Positions 43,669-53,154 of a stretch of 64,000 nucleotides of DNA are shown here, piece after piece. Within the stretch, counting starts at the first letter, position 1, and each line of letters begins with the position of its first letter. Position numbers and translations under genes: made by a program. Origin of the DNA: Pseudoalteromonas xiamenensis. Lineage in GTDB: Bacteria > Pseudomonadota > Gammaproteobacteria > Enterobacterales > Alteromonadaceae. Location of the stretch: positions 930,001 through 994,000 of the forward strand of contig NZ_CP099917.1 in NCBI RefSeq assembly GCF_030994125.1. The letters are read 5' to 3'. Below the pieces are notes generated by a model. It worked only from the letters and a program-made list of their open reading frames with translations. It was not told the origin of the DNA and searched no databases.

Positions 43669-45900
43669 TTAAACAGTGGGGTTAATGGGCAACATAATTT
43701 GCATTTTAATCCCACCTAACGCACTTTGCTCAGCCCAAATTGAACCGTGATGGGCACTAACAAGCCCTTTGCTGATTGCCAACCCTAAACCTGAGCCACT
43801 CACTCTGCGCTGCTTAGAAGCTTCTGTTCTGAAAAGTCGTTCGAACATTTCACTGAGGTGTTCTTTATCCACGGTTGGCGAAGAATCTTCAATCACCATT
43901 AAGACCTGTTTATCCTGAAGTGTAACGTGAAAAGAGACCATGCCGGGCAAATCAGTGTAATTCACACTATTAGCAAACAAATTCGTTAAAACTTGTTTCA
44001 CTCGGTCAATATCCCAATTTACAACCAGTTTTTGAGGGAGGTCTAACGTTGCATTCCATTTAAACCCTTTTACAAGCGCAAGCTGCTTGTATTCTCTTTC
44101 CCACAGTTGAATAACTTGAACAAAATCGTGTTCATGCAGATTTATCACTAGGCTGGCAGTATCAACCAACGCAAGTTGATGGATATCGGAAATCAGGTGA
44201 TTAATGTCGGCCAGCTTTCGATTTATGACTTCGTATGACCCTTCAACATCCTCGATGATGTTATGCTGCAACGCTTCAATCTGCAGATATAATGCGGTTA
44301 GAGGAGTACGAACTTCATGTGAAACATCGGCCAGCATTTGATTTTTCTTGTGTACAACGTCTTCGAGCATTTGAGCGCGTTCAGCCGCAATTTTTCGATT
44401 TTGATACAGGCGGTAACCCACCAAAACAACAATTAGCAACGCACACCCAGATCCAAGCCACCATGCTCTAAGTTGCAACTCATTTTCCTTCAACCTAGCT
44501 ACCTGCAATTCTTTTTCAATATTTAACCGATCAATTTGTGTTTGACGACGTTTAAATTCTGCTTTTGATTGCAACGCGGCGAGCGTTAAGTTGTGCTGTT
44601 TAATGCCAAGAGAATCTTTAATTTTTGTCGCTTCTTTAAATGCGTTAAATGCCTTTTCGAATTGATTTTGCTGTTGATAGCTCTCAGCCAATAGATTCAA
44701 AATTGTCATTTGATCTTCAAGTTCTTCCAAGGCCCGAGCGAGTTGTAATGTTTCTTCACCAAGTAAAATCACGGCTTGAACATCACCTTCTTGTTGGGAA
44801 ATTTTGATTTTAGCAATGTAAGTCGTGATGAGCCGCGCTTTTAAATCATGTTCTTTGGCGATAACGATGGCTGCTTCTATGAGCTCGAGCGCTTTTGCTT
44901 TGTCGCCACGTTGATAGGCTAACTGGCCAAGCAATGTTTGCGAAATAACCAATCCCACTTTATTGTTTACTTCTACATATAACTTATAGGCTTTTTCAGC
45001 AAAGGTCTGTGCGGCTTCATAATCTTTCTCGACAAACGATAAATTGCCCACTTTGAAGGCACTGTTTGCTATCTCTAAAGGAACATTGCGTTGAACATCA
45101 ATCTCGTGTGAAAGTTTAAAATACTCCAACGCCGATTTGGTGTTACCCATTTTCCGGTAAACTTCTGCAATCTCATACACCGCATCGGCCACTCCCTGCT
45201 GGAAACCACGTTGTTCACTTGCCTCGTAACTTTGAGTCAGGGTATCAATTGCGCCGTTATAATCGCCAAGCAGGGCTTCTAAAATGCCCAAATTACGAAG
45301 TGCAAAAATATACGTTTTTGTTTTAGGTGAACCTGCTAGGGATTGCACTGACTTTTGTGCTGTCTCGAGTGCTTCGGTATATTTATCTTGTCGCCTTTGC
45401 ACAGAAGACACTCGCTCGTATGCTTGTGATATCAGTTCATCATCCTGCGCACCTTCTGCAAGCTTTAGACCTTCGCGATAATAATACTCAGCTTGTTTAT
45501 AGTTATCCTGCACGTCATAGATATAACCTAGCAAAAGCAGCGCCGTGACGCGAAAATCAAAGTTTTGCGCCTTTAACGCTAATTCTCCAAGCCGAGTACT
45601 GGCTTCTATCGCCTCTTCATACTGTCCTTCATTGTTGTAGGCAAACCCCAAACTTTCGAGCGCCTTCAGTTGCAAATCCACGGCATCGGCTAACTCTTCG
45701 TCGTGAACGATTTGATTCAACAGGAAAATTGCTTTTTGGGGATCACTTTGGCGCAAACTTTCAGACTCTTCAAACTGCTTTTTACCTGCTTCCAAAGACA
45801 TCGCATAAAGCGTGCCGTGAAAAAAGACAGGAAAGAGAAGCAAAGCCAGTAAGCTGAGGTATTTAAATGATGATAGGTACCGCGGACTAAGTGAGAGCAT
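43669..45900 (-). CDS. TPR-repeat sensor histidine kinase
   Basis: 743 residues. A hydrophobic N-terminus (LSLLALLLFPVFFHGTLYA) exports a region of about 400 residues made of tetratricopeptide repeats (for example GQYEEAIEASTRLGELALKA, DNYKQAEYYYREGLKLAEGA, GDYNGAIDTLTQSYEASEQR). A coiled coil follows, then a membrane helix (WWLGSGCALLIVVLVGYRLY, about 475-495), HisKA (MLADVSHEVRTPLTALYLQ) and HATPase_c (LFANSVNYTD, VSGSGLGLAISKGLVSAHHG). Such TPR kinases are common in marine Gammaproteobacteria and probably sense a protein partner in the periplasm. No adjacent response regulator gene was found, so it is an orphan. The stop is three bases from the cytochrome c peroxidase stop. Confidence 0.92.
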   Translation of the reverse strand: MLSLSPRYLSSFKYLSLLALLLFPVFFHGTLYAMSLEAGKKQFEESESLRQSDPQKAIFLLNQIVHDEELADAVDLQLKALESLGFAYNNEGQYEEAIEASTRLGELALKAQNFDFRVTALLLLGYIYDVQDNYKQAEYYYREGLKLAEGAQDDELISQAYERVSSVQRRQDKYTEALETAQKSVQSLAGSPKTKTYIFALRNLGILEALLGDYNGAIDTLTQSYEASEQRGFQQGVADAVYEIAEVYRKMGNTKSALEYFKLSHEIDVQRNVPLEIANSAFKVGNLSFVEKDYEAAQTFAEKAYKLYVEVNNKVGLVISQTLLGQLAYQRGDKAKALELIEAAIVIAKEHDLKARLITTYIAKIKISQQEGDVQAVILLGEETLQLARALEELEDQMTILNLLAESYQQQNQFEKAFNAFKEATKIKDSLGIKQHNLTLAALQSKAEFKRRQTQIDRLNIEKELQVARLKENELQLRAWWLGSGCALLIVVLVGYRLYQNRKIAAERAQMLEDVVHKKNQMLADVSHEVRTPLTALYLQIEALQHNIIEDVEGSYEVINRKLADINHLISDIHQLALVDTASLVINLHEHDFVQVIQLWEREYKQLALVKGFKWNATLDLPQKLVVNWDIDRVKQVLTNLFANSVNYTDLPGMVSFHVTLQDKQVLMVIEDSSPTVDKEHLSEMFERLFRTEASKQRRVSGSGLGLAISKGLVSAHHGSIWAEQSALGGIKMQIMLPINPTV

Positions 45901-46035
45901 GCTTGTTTAAAACCAAAGTTAAGCTACGATTTTCGGACGTATAAACGGTTATCATAGCGAGGAACTATCCCCTCGTCCAAATATAAAAACAATCTCACTT
46001 GTACAAAAACGCGCACGCGCGTCTCTTTCTGGAAA

Positions 46036-46070
46036 CAATGGGCAGAAACAGATAACAGCCTCACCCATTG
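46036..46070 (-). terminator. Possible hairpin downstream of cytochrome b561
   Basis: CAATGGG (46036-46042) pairs with CCCATTG (46064-46070) across a 21-base loop. The minus-strand T-run is only TTT, so this is a weak candidate. Confidence 0.3.
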
Positions 46071-46090
46071 CTATTTAATTAGCCTTTGAA

Positions 46091-46639
46091 TTACTGCTTT
46101 TTAATCAGTGAAATACGTAGCATCGTATTGTCTTTTAGCACGTGGTGATGAATGATAGCGGCCAACGCATGAAGACCTATTAACCAATAACCCAATTCGC
46201 CAACCGCTTCGTGGACTTCTTCAATATCGTGCGCAAGTGACTTATTAGGCTCGATGAGCGCTGGCAGTTCTAAACCAAAGAAAGGGATAGTTTTGCCTTC
46301 ACCACTGAGAATTAACCAACCGGCTAAGGGCATGCCAATCATAAACACATACAAGGCGAGGTGCCCTATTTTCGCTAACAACGCCTGCCATCTAGCTGGT
46401 TCAGGACTAATCGGCGGAGCTGTCGTAACAACTCGCACGACGATGCGCAGCCAAACGAGAAAAAACACAGACAACCCGAGCATAAAATGCCACATTTTCA
46501 TCGCATCACGCTCAGGTGTTCCTTTGTCGAATAACACTCTTAATTCGATTGAAGCAAACGTTGCAGCAATCAGTAAAAACATAATCCAGTGGAGCATAAT
46601 CGACCACTGGTTGTAACGAGTTGAACTGGAATGATTCAT
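46091..46639 (-). CDS. Cytochrome b561 family protein
   Basis: 182 residues from ATG 46639, which has GAGG nine bases upstream; a longer frame to 46711 adds a cysteine-rich tail without sense. Four membrane helices carry the haem-ligating histidines: MLHWIMFLLIAATF, MWHFMLGLSVFFLVWLRIVVR, IGHLALYVFMIGMPLAGWL, VHEAVGELGYWLIGLHALAAIIHHHVL. These di-haem proteins move electrons from the quinone pool or act as superoxide:ubiquinone oxidoreductase (CybB). Its neighbour, the cytochrome c peroxidase gene, is three kilobases away and not in the same operon. Confidence 0.92.
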   Translation of the reverse strand: MNHSSSTRYNQWSIMLHWIMFLLIAATFASIELRVLFDKGTPERDAMKMWHFMLGLSVFFLVWLRIVVRVVTTAPPISPEPARWQALLAKIGHLALYVFMIGMPLAGWLILSGEGKTIPFFGLELPALIEPNKSLAHDIEEVHEAVGELGYWLIGLHALAAIIHHHVLKDNTMLRISLIKKQ

Positions 46640-46845
46640 TTCACAAACCTCAGCACACATTGGCATTTTTTTATTCTGTTCAGGCGGCATAACACAAACA
46701 TCTACCGCCATCGACTTTGCTAAAACGACTGACTTCGTTAACTTTATACCGCACTATCCAGTAACTCATTTTAGTTAAAAAACCTCAAGCGATAGTGCTC
46801 GAAACGTTGATTTAGAACAAATCTGGTACGACCAGCTCATTTTAT

Positions 46846-49389
46846 TCAACGCGATAAAATTGTCTTTATGCTGTTCAATGCTTTTTGGGCATTACCACTA
46901 CACGCGAGGATCCGTTCAACTATTTCTTGCTCTTTTGCTGCTAATCCCGGAATTTGCTGCCATTGCGAAAACGCTTCAATAACTAAATCTCGTTCTTTTT
47001 CAGAACATGCGGTCATAAAGTTGTATGGCATCCATTGCAGTTCATCCTGCGCCAAACGTGTTGCAACTCGCGCTTGGTTGGTTGCAAAAAATTGCGCGAC
47101 ATGCGCCCTAAATCGCGGCTGAAATGCTGGGTATTGGAAGCGATAACCGATAGCAAATCCCAACGTTGCGTCACTCAAGAGTAAGTCGTAAAACAGGTTA
47201 ACGTGTTCTGTATTTGACACATAACCTAATGAATCTAAGAGCACATCCTTATACTCAGCATCGGCTTTTTCAAACAACCCGAGAAGCGCAAGGTACTGGG
47301 TCTTATTGGCATTAAATGCCAGTACCTTTACCATTGCCTCTAGATTGTCTGAGTGCAAAAAATCCGACTCAGCATACTGGCGCTGAGCATACTGATACAC
47401 CCTGTTGTCATGTAAGTAGAGTCCATAAAATGACAACCAGCTTTGCGCTGTAGATAACGCCGCGACCTTGGACCAATCCTCAATGTGTGGCAATCTTGTT
47501 TTCAAGTAGGCACTAAACTCGACCTGTTTTTCGGCAGGTATGGTCGACACAAACGCATCGGTCAATGCCGACAACGCAATAGACACCGCTCGACTGTCCT
47601 TTGGCATTGTGTTTATCGTGTTCAATTGCTGTTCAAGATACACTTGGAAATCGATATAACCATACTCCGCAAGCGCATCCACATTATCAAAATAGACTTC
47701 CCATTCGCGTTCATTGAGCTTCGCAAGTAACTGACTATCTTGCCCTGAAGCATCGAAAAAGCGGTAATAACCTTTGTCATCCTCATTGAGCCAAAGACGA
47801 CTTCCTTTTGGTATGTTCTTTATTTCTAACGATTTACCAGAAATAACCCATCGTTTTGACTGCATCGATTGCCCATTCCAGATTTTCACGAACACAGGCA
47901 CAGTCCACTGTTTATCCGAATTACCATTAAAGTCCGATTGTTCTAACAAAAATCCCCCATCCGTCTTTTTTAATGTGATTAACGGGTAACTGGACTGTGA
48001 GGTGAAACTGTCCACCAGCTGCTGTGCCAGAGGAAAAGCGCTCAATTTACTGAGAAACGAATTCGTATTGGCGTTGCCATATTGGTTCTCTGCAAAATAG
48101 GCTTGCATCACCCCTGACAAGGCATCTTCGCCAATCAACTGCTCGACCATATTAAGTACCGCAACACCTTTGACATAATGAAAATCATCCATGGGGATGT
48201 TGTCACCAAGCTTTTGCATCTTAGCCCGCATTGGCGCTACTGAATTTGTATCAAAATGGTAAAGCCTTGATTTTCTGCCGTAAGTACAAGATGCAAATTC
48301 AGGGAAATGACGTCGAACGATTTTCACGGCCATAAACTCAGCAAATGTCTCATTCAACCAAAAATCGTCATACCAACCGATTGTCACTGAGTTACCAAAC
48401 CACATATGCGCTACTTCGTGCGCAACCAACTTAGTAAATTCACAGTGACTTTGACCATCGTCATCATCGGGAAACTGATTGGGATTAAGCGCAACCAATC
48501 CAACATTTTCCATACCCGAGAGGGTCTCTATTGGCGCCACAAAGAAATCCAGTTTCTCAAATGGAAATGGGCTTTTTAGGTAACCTTCGATACCTGCAAC
48601 GGTGCGGTTGAGTACATCCGTAAAAACCACAGGTACCGAGACATCTCTATCAACAGGACTAAATACACGGGATTTCAATTGCGTTTCATTAAATTCGGTG
48701 AATTTAAACTCGCCTACCGCAACCGCAAGTACATCGGTGTTCAGTTTTGGTGTCGGTTTAAAGTGAACGACTTTGCGTTCGCCTTTAATTTCTTCTTTTA
48801 CGGAAACCGTATTATGAAGCGCTTGGTATTGCTTTGGAATGTCTAACGTGAAGGCAAAGTGTGTTTTAAAACTTGGATCATCCACCGTTGGAAACGCACG
48901 TCTTGCAAGCATTTTTTGAAACTGCGAGAAGATAAATGGCTTTTTACCTTCCGTTCGTTGTACGAACAATCCCTCGACCGAATTGGAAAACTGCCCTTTA
49001 AAATGGACAATCAACTTAGCACTGCCCGATACGGGGCTGACCAACTTTTGTCTAACAACATCAAACGCGTCTGCTTGAGTCAGAGCTAAGGATGTCGATT
49101 GCTCATTTTGTACGAGTGTCACCGATTCAAGTTGCAAATCTTTACTGTGAAACGCGACTTCAGAAGTCTCTTTAATAAACGATAAATACAATGTTGTCTC
49201 ACCAGAATAACCTTCTTCTCTTGGGTCAAGCTGAAGGTACACATCTTGTCTTTGCAGAACTTGATTAGGGCTTATTCGATAGTCTGCTGCCGATACTAAA
49301 CTGGCCATACAAAGCGCGAAAAAAGCCATCAAACAGGGAAGATTGCTCGTCAAGAAATGTTTTCTTTTATCGTTATTCCTTTTATTCAT
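46846..49389 (-). CDS. Exported M1-family metallopeptidase (aminopeptidase N-like)
   Basis: 847 residues with a signal peptide (LMAFFALCMASLVSA-ADY). The N-terminal beta domain leads to the exopeptidase motif SGMENVGLVALN (residues 291-302; the first Gly of GxMEN is Ser), the zinc site HEVAHMWFGN (His324, Glu325, His328) and NETFAEF (Glu347). A beta and helical C-terminal domain follows to the end. M1 enzymes remove N-terminal residues from peptides with one zinc. Export suggests a role in using external or periplasmic peptides, consistent with the collagenase and P-domain protease in this window. The stop lies 200 bases upstream of the b561 start on the same strand. Confidence 0.93.
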   Translation of the reverse strand: MNKRNNDKRKHFLTSNLPCLMAFFALCMASLVSAADYRISPNQVLQRQDVYLQLDPREEGYSGETTLYLSFIKETSEVAFHSKDLQLESVTLVQNEQSTSLALTQADAFDVVRQKLVSPVSGSAKLIVHFKGQFSNSVEGLFVQRTEGKKPFIFSQFQKMLARRAFPTVDDPSFKTHFAFTLDIPKQYQALHNTVSVKEEIKGERKVVHFKPTPKLNTDVLAVAVGEFKFTEFNETQLKSRVFSPVDRDVSVPVVFTDVLNRTVAGIEGYLKSPFPFEKLDFFVAPIETLSGMENVGLVALNPNQFPDDDDGQSHCEFTKLVAHEVAHMWFGNSVTIGWYDDFWLNETFAEFMAVKIVRRHFPEFASCTYGRKSRLYHFDTNSVAPMRAKMQKLGDNIPMDDFHYVKGVAVLNMVEQLIGEDALSGVMQAYFAENQYGNANTNSFLSKLSAFPLAQQLVDSFTSQSSYPLITLKKTDGGFLLEQSDFNGNSDKQWTVPVFVKIWNGQSMQSKRWVISGKSLEIKNIPKGSRLWLNEDDKGYYRFFDASGQDSQLLAKLNEREWEVYFDNVDALAEYGYIDFQVYLEQQLNTINTMPKDSRAVSIALSALTDAFVSTIPAEKQVEFSAYLKTRLPHIEDWSKVAALSTAQSWLSFYGLYLHDNRVYQYAQRQYAESDFLHSDNLEAMVKVLAFNANKTQYLALLGLFEKADAEYKDVLLDSLGYVSNTEHVNLFYDLLLSDATLGFAIGYRFQYPAFQPRFRAHVAQFFATNQARVATRLAQDELQWMPYNFMTACSEKERDLVIEAFSQWQQIPGLAAKEQEIVERILACSGNAQKALNSIKTILSR

Positions 49390-49404
49390 TTTTTATTCAT
49401 CTAT

Positions 49405-50568
49405 TTACTTAAAGTTCAGTATCAAACGAAAACATTCGCCGACCGTCGTGGATTCAACTCGCCACCCCATTTTACGAGCAACCGCATGCACAATAAAGAG
49501 ACCTACACCAAACCCTTGGCTTGTAACCCTTCCTGACGCTATATCGTTTTCAAATACAAGCTCATTGGTGTTCAATCTAACTCTTAAACTCCCACTACCG
49601 TAGCGCTGCATATTGGTATTTACTTGGTTCAATAGTAAGGCAAAATCTTCCGTGTTTAACGACACAGGAAACTGTTCAAACTGGGTGTCTATCTGGCATG
49701 GAAACGGCGTCGAATTTCCCCAGTTAAACAATTCAATCACTAAATCACTGCAACTTGTTTTCTCATCAGGCGCATGAACATCTAGCAAATTTAAGATGGT
49801 ATTACTGAGTTGCACCGTTTCTTTTTGTGTTGTTTTTAATGCATCTATTTGCTTAAGTGTTTCAATGGACAGCTCATCCATGTGATCAAATTGAGCAAGT
49901 TGATGACCCAGTTTAGTGATTGGGTGCCTTACTTCATGACTTAAAAAGCTCGCAAATGCCTTCTGCTGCTCAATTTGTTGCTTTTGACTCGCCAGTGCCG
50001 CGAGCGTAATGTTCTGTGCAGATTGGAACTCTTCGAATTTTACTAAGGCGTTCTCCTGCCCCTGCTGAATATTCTGTGTAAATTGCGCCAACGGTGCTCG
50101 AACTCGTTGAATCACGCTAAGTAGCCAAAGTGCGAAACACAATAAACTAATCAACATGATCACCAACAATAAAGGCCGAATGTCTTGCGAGTCCGCTTTT
50201 GCAAATTGATGCAACACGAAAACCGCATCAAGCCCCTTACTTGGATGATGCTTCAAGTAATAAACGTCGTGTCCTTGGGTTGAAAGATACTGGACCTCAT
50301 CTATCGGCATAGCGAGATTCTTGAAGCGTTTTTGAATCTCCGGAGGAAAGTCCTCCACCTCATCAGACACGATACGAAACGACGTTTTAATGCGTGTTGG
50401 GATTTCAACAAATTGATATGCGTCCTCGAACACATAATATTCTGCGGTTTCGTCCAACGCGGACCAATAAAATTGAGTAGCAATGCACAGCCAAAGCAGG
50501 CCAAACAAAGCAAACGGTACGAGCAAGTTAATTTGTAAAAAGCGATGCAAGGTCTGTTGTTTAATCAC
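49405..50568 (-). CDS. Membrane sensor histidine kinase
   Basis: 387 residues starting at GTG 50568. Two membrane helices (about 14-34 and 131-152) enclose a periplasmic region of about 95 residues. A short coiled segment follows with no clear HAMP, then HisKA (ASFLSHEVRHPITKLGHQL) and a compact HATPase_c with GFGVGLFIVHAVARKMGW. The N-box is atypical (LLLNQVNTNMQRYG). The start overlaps the regulator stop by eight bases, so the pair is one operon with the regulator first. The small sensor loop and short ATPase are like the QseC/PfeS-type group, but the signal is unknown. Confidence 0.9.
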   Translation of the reverse strand: MIKQQTLHRFLQINLLVPFALFGLLWLCIATQFYWSALDETAEYYVFEDAYQFVEIPTRIKTSFRIVSDEVEDFPPEIQKRFKNLAMPIDEVQYLSTQGHDVYYLKHHPSKGLDAVFVLHQFAKADSQDIRPLLLVIMLISLLCFALWLLSVIQRVRAPLAQFTQNIQQGQENALVKFEEFQSAQNITLAALASQKQQIEQQKAFASFLSHEVRHPITKLGHQLAQFDHMDELSIETLKQIDALKTTQKETVQLSNTILNLLDVHAPDEKTSCSDLVIELFNWGNSTPFPCQIDTQFEQFPVSLNTEDFALLLNQVNTNMQRYGSGSLRVRLNTNELVFENDIASGRVTSQGFGVGLFIVHAVARKMGWRVESTTVGECFRLILNFK

Positions 50569-51259
50569 GCAGTACCACTCCTACCCCTTTTAACGTGTGC
50601 AGTAAAGGCTTCTCGTGTTCTAGCGACAAATTACTACGCAGGCGCGTAATGAGTGTTTTGTACATCGTGATACTGGCGTCTTGTTCAGGCCAAACACGTT
50701 CCAATATTCGCGTTTTACTCACTGGATTTGGTGCGTGTTCAATAAGTAAAGTTAACAAAGTCCATTGCTGTGGAGACAAGGTAATCACTCGCTCACTACG
50801 CCTGATGATGCGTTTTGCCAAGTCGACGTCTAAATCATCCAATCTAAAAACTTGATGGAGGCTATCTTGCCGCTTTACGCAGAGCAACTTTATGCGGATG
50901 GCTAACTCTGCAAGCTCAAAGGGCTTAGTTAAATAGTCGAGTGCGCCAAGCGAAAATGCTTCGAGCTTTGCCTCTAAAAGGCTATTTGCCGTTAGGAACA
51001 AAATAGGCACCGTCGGATGCGAGCGCTGAAAATAACGCGCCAATTCAAAGCCAACACCGTCGGGCAATCCAACATCCAAAACAAATGCATCATACAGTTG
51101 CCCATCTGCGATGTGCTGTGCGTGTGTAATTGAATCGGCATAATCAACTTCTATACCTTCATGATGCAAAAAATCAATGGTATTTGCCGCAAGTGCGCGG
51201 TCATCTTCAACGAGCAAAATAAGCATATCAAACAACACAACATGAGCTTCTTTTTGCAT
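50561..51259 (-). CDS. OmpR-family response regulator
   Basis: 232 residues. Receiver: LILLVEDDRALAANT, phospho-Asp in AFVLDVGLPDGVGFEL, LFLTANSLLEAKL and LDYLTKPFELAEL. Winged helix: ITLSPQQWTLLTLLIEHAPNPVSKTRIL, TMYKTLITRLRSNL and LLHTLKGVGVVL. ATG 51226 starts directly at the receiver and is an alternative start. It precedes and overlaps the kinase gene. The divergent amidohydrolase promoter region contains GTTACC repeats spaced 11 bases apart, a spacing OmpR-type regulators often bind, so that gene may be a target (inference). Confidence 0.92.
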   Translation of the reverse strand: MQKEAHVVLFDMLILLVEDDRALAANTIDFLHHEGIEVDYADSITHAQHIADGQLYDAFVLDVGLPDGVGFELARYFQRSHPTVPILFLTANSLLEAKLEAFSLGALDYLTKPFELAELAIRIKLLCVKRQDSLHQVFRLDDLDVDLAKRIIRRSERVITLSPQQWTLLTLLIEHAPNPVSKTRILERVWPEQDASITMYKTLITRLRSNLSLEHEKPLLHTLKGVGVVLRD

Positions 51260-51314
51260 GCTAGCTCGTTATGTTCAAGATTGCGACCTACAATTCGGAT
51301 ACGTCATGTCCCCC

Positions 51315-51345
51315 GTTACCTTTCGGTTACCTAGACTCCGTTAGG
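51315..51345. promoter_or_regulatory. GTTACC direct repeats between OmpR-type regulator and amidohydrolase
   Basis: GTTACC occurs at 51315-51320 and 51326-51331, an 11-base period, with a related GTTAGG at 51340-51345. The spacing of one DNA turn fits tandem binding by an OmpR-family regulator such as the one encoded 56 bases away. Confidence 0.4.
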
Positions 51346-51371
51346 CTGTTCACATCTTTAGGAGACAAAAC

Positions 51372-53057
51372 ATGAGTACCAAAATGATGATGACAACCAC
51401 ATTTGCCCTTACTTGCACGCTTGTTGCTTGTGGTGGAAACATGAATTCGTTAAGTGAGGCAACACTTTATGCCGATCAAGTATTTGATAACGCATCAATT
51501 TACACCGTTAATGAGTCTCAACCGTGGGCTGAGGCCATGGCAACAAAAAATGGCAAAATCATTTTTGTTGGCCGCTCTGAAGAAGCGTCTAAGTTGATTG
51601 GGCCAAAAACCGTCATTCACGATCTTGATGGCAAAATGGTGATGCCAGGTATTCACGATGTGCACATCCACCCTCTCGAATCCGCGTCAGATGCAACGCA
51701 TTTTTCCTTGCCTGAATATGCCTCTGTCGCAGAGTATCAAGACATCGTCGCCGATGCGCTCGCGAAAAACCCATCTGTACCCTGGCTAATCGGATACGGT
51801 CACAATATAGATGGTTTACTCGCACTTTCTCAATCACCACGCATAATTTTAGATGAGGTCTCCACTGAGCGACCGATTATCATTATGGAGCAGACCTCGC
51901 ACTCCATGTGGGTCAATTCAAAAGCGCTCGCATTGGCAAATCTCAATCAAGCCAGTAATGACCCGATTGGTGGCGTGTTAGGTCGAACCCAAGCAGGACA
52001 TCTCGATGGCGTTCTTTACGACAATGCAGGCAATTTGGTGATGGACATCGCAATGCAAGCGATTGGCTCAGAAGGAGAGCGTAATTACCAAGGGTTTGTT
52101 GAATATACACAACCAGAATTGCTAAAACACGGTGTAACATCGATAAGCGATGCTCGCGTTTATTGGCAACGAGGCCAGCTTGATACGTGGCAACAACTTG
52201 CACACGACGGTGCGTTGAATCTGCGTGTCAGCCTAGGACTTTGGGCCTATCCAGACGCAAACGATGCGCGTCAAATTGAGGAACTGAAGAAGCGTTACAA
52301 CGCCAATTACAGTCCCATGTTAAAAGTGGATCAAATCAAAGTTTATATGGATGGCATACTGGTTAACACCACCGCAGCAATGAAAGCGCCATACCAAGAA
52401 AGCTGGTTGGAGTTACCCGAAGATAAAGGACTGAACTACTTTACCCAAGCTCGTTTGGAAAAATACCTAGATGCCCTTGAGCCAGTAGGCTTTGACTTTA
52501 ATATTCATGGCATTGGCGACAGAGGGATCCACGAAGCATTAAATGCGATTGAAAACGTGACATCGGGTAAAGCTAGACACCGCATTACCCATGTTGAGGT
52601 TGTCGATCCACTTGACTATAAGCGCTTCAAACAACTTGGCGTGATAGCGGATGCACAAGTTGCAGGTGACTTTACGCAACCCGCACATTGGTCAGAAATG
52701 GAACCCTTACTCGGTGCAGAACGGGCGGATCACCTAGTCCCTATCGCAAGTCTTGCCGATAATGGCGCGACACTGACACTCAGTAGCGACTGGAATGTAA
52801 GTTCGTTAAACCCGTTTATTGGGATAGCAAACGCACTAAGCCGCGCTCCAGAGTCTATCAGTCTTGAAGAAGCGATTAAGGCATATACTCTTTCGGGAGC
52901 CTATGCAATGCGCCAAGAAAACAAAGTTGGTTCTCTTGAAATTGGCAAAGAAGCAGATTTCATCATATTGGATAAAAATCTCTTTGAACTCACCCCCGCA
53001 CAAATTAAACGCGTCAATGTACTTAACACCTACGTTAAAGGTGAGCGCAAATACTAA
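51372..53057 (+). CDS. Amidohydrolase family 3 (YtcJ-like) lipoprotein
   Basis: 561 residues. The signal ends in a lipobox (TLVACGG), so the protein is membrane-anchored in the envelope. The metal-dependent amidohydrolase fold shows AMATKNGKIIFVG, MPGIHDVHIHPLES (HxH metal ligands), DFNIHGIGDRGIHEALNAIE, HRITHVEVVDPLDYKRFKQLG, LSSDWNVSSLNPF and ADFIILDKNLFEL. YtcJ-like enzymes of this family hydrolyse C-N bonds of unknown amides; lipoprotein forms are common in marine bacteria. AGGAGAC precedes ATG 51372. Monocistronic, ended by a strong hairpin at 53113. Confidence 0.9.
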   Translation: MSTKMMMTTTFALTCTLVACGGNMNSLSEATLYADQVFDNASIYTVNESQPWAEAMATKNGKIIFVGRSEEASKLIGPKTVIHDLDGKMVMPGIHDVHIHPLESASDATHFSLPEYASVAEYQDIVADALAKNPSVPWLIGYGHNIDGLLALSQSPRIILDEVSTERPIIIMEQTSHSMWVNSKALALANLNQASNDPIGGVLGRTQAGHLDGVLYDNAGNLVMDIAMQAIGSEGERNYQGFVEYTQPELLKHGVTSISDARVYWQRGQLDTWQQLAHDGALNLRVSLGLWAYPDANDARQIEELKKRYNANYSPMLKVDQIKVYMDGILVNTTAAMKAPYQESWLELPEDKGLNYFTQARLEKYLDALEPVGFDFNIHGIGDRGIHEALNAIENVTSGKARHRITHVEVVDPLDYKRFKQLGVIADAQVAGDFTQPAHWSEMEPLLGAERADHLVPIASLADNGATLTLSSDWNVSSLNPFIGIANALSRAPESISLEEAIKAYTLSGAYAMRQENKVGSLEIGKEADFIILDKNLFELTPAQIKRVNVLNTYVKGERKY

Positions 53058-53112
53058 ATCATCAACCCAGAGCGGCCTTATTTAGGATATGGAACTCAAC
53101 GATTGAACGTGT

Positions 53113-53140
53113 AATCAGGTGGTTTACACCACCTGATTTT
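53113..53140. terminator. Terminator between amidohydrolase and DUF2306 genes
   Basis: AATCAGGTGG (53113-53122) and CCACCTGATT (53129-53138) make a perfect 10-bp stem followed by TT on the plus strand. The minus strand gives AATCAGG..CCTGATTAC, so it mainly serves the amidohydrolase, perhaps both. Confidence 0.7.
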
Positions 53141-53154
53141 CTATTGAATCACGT

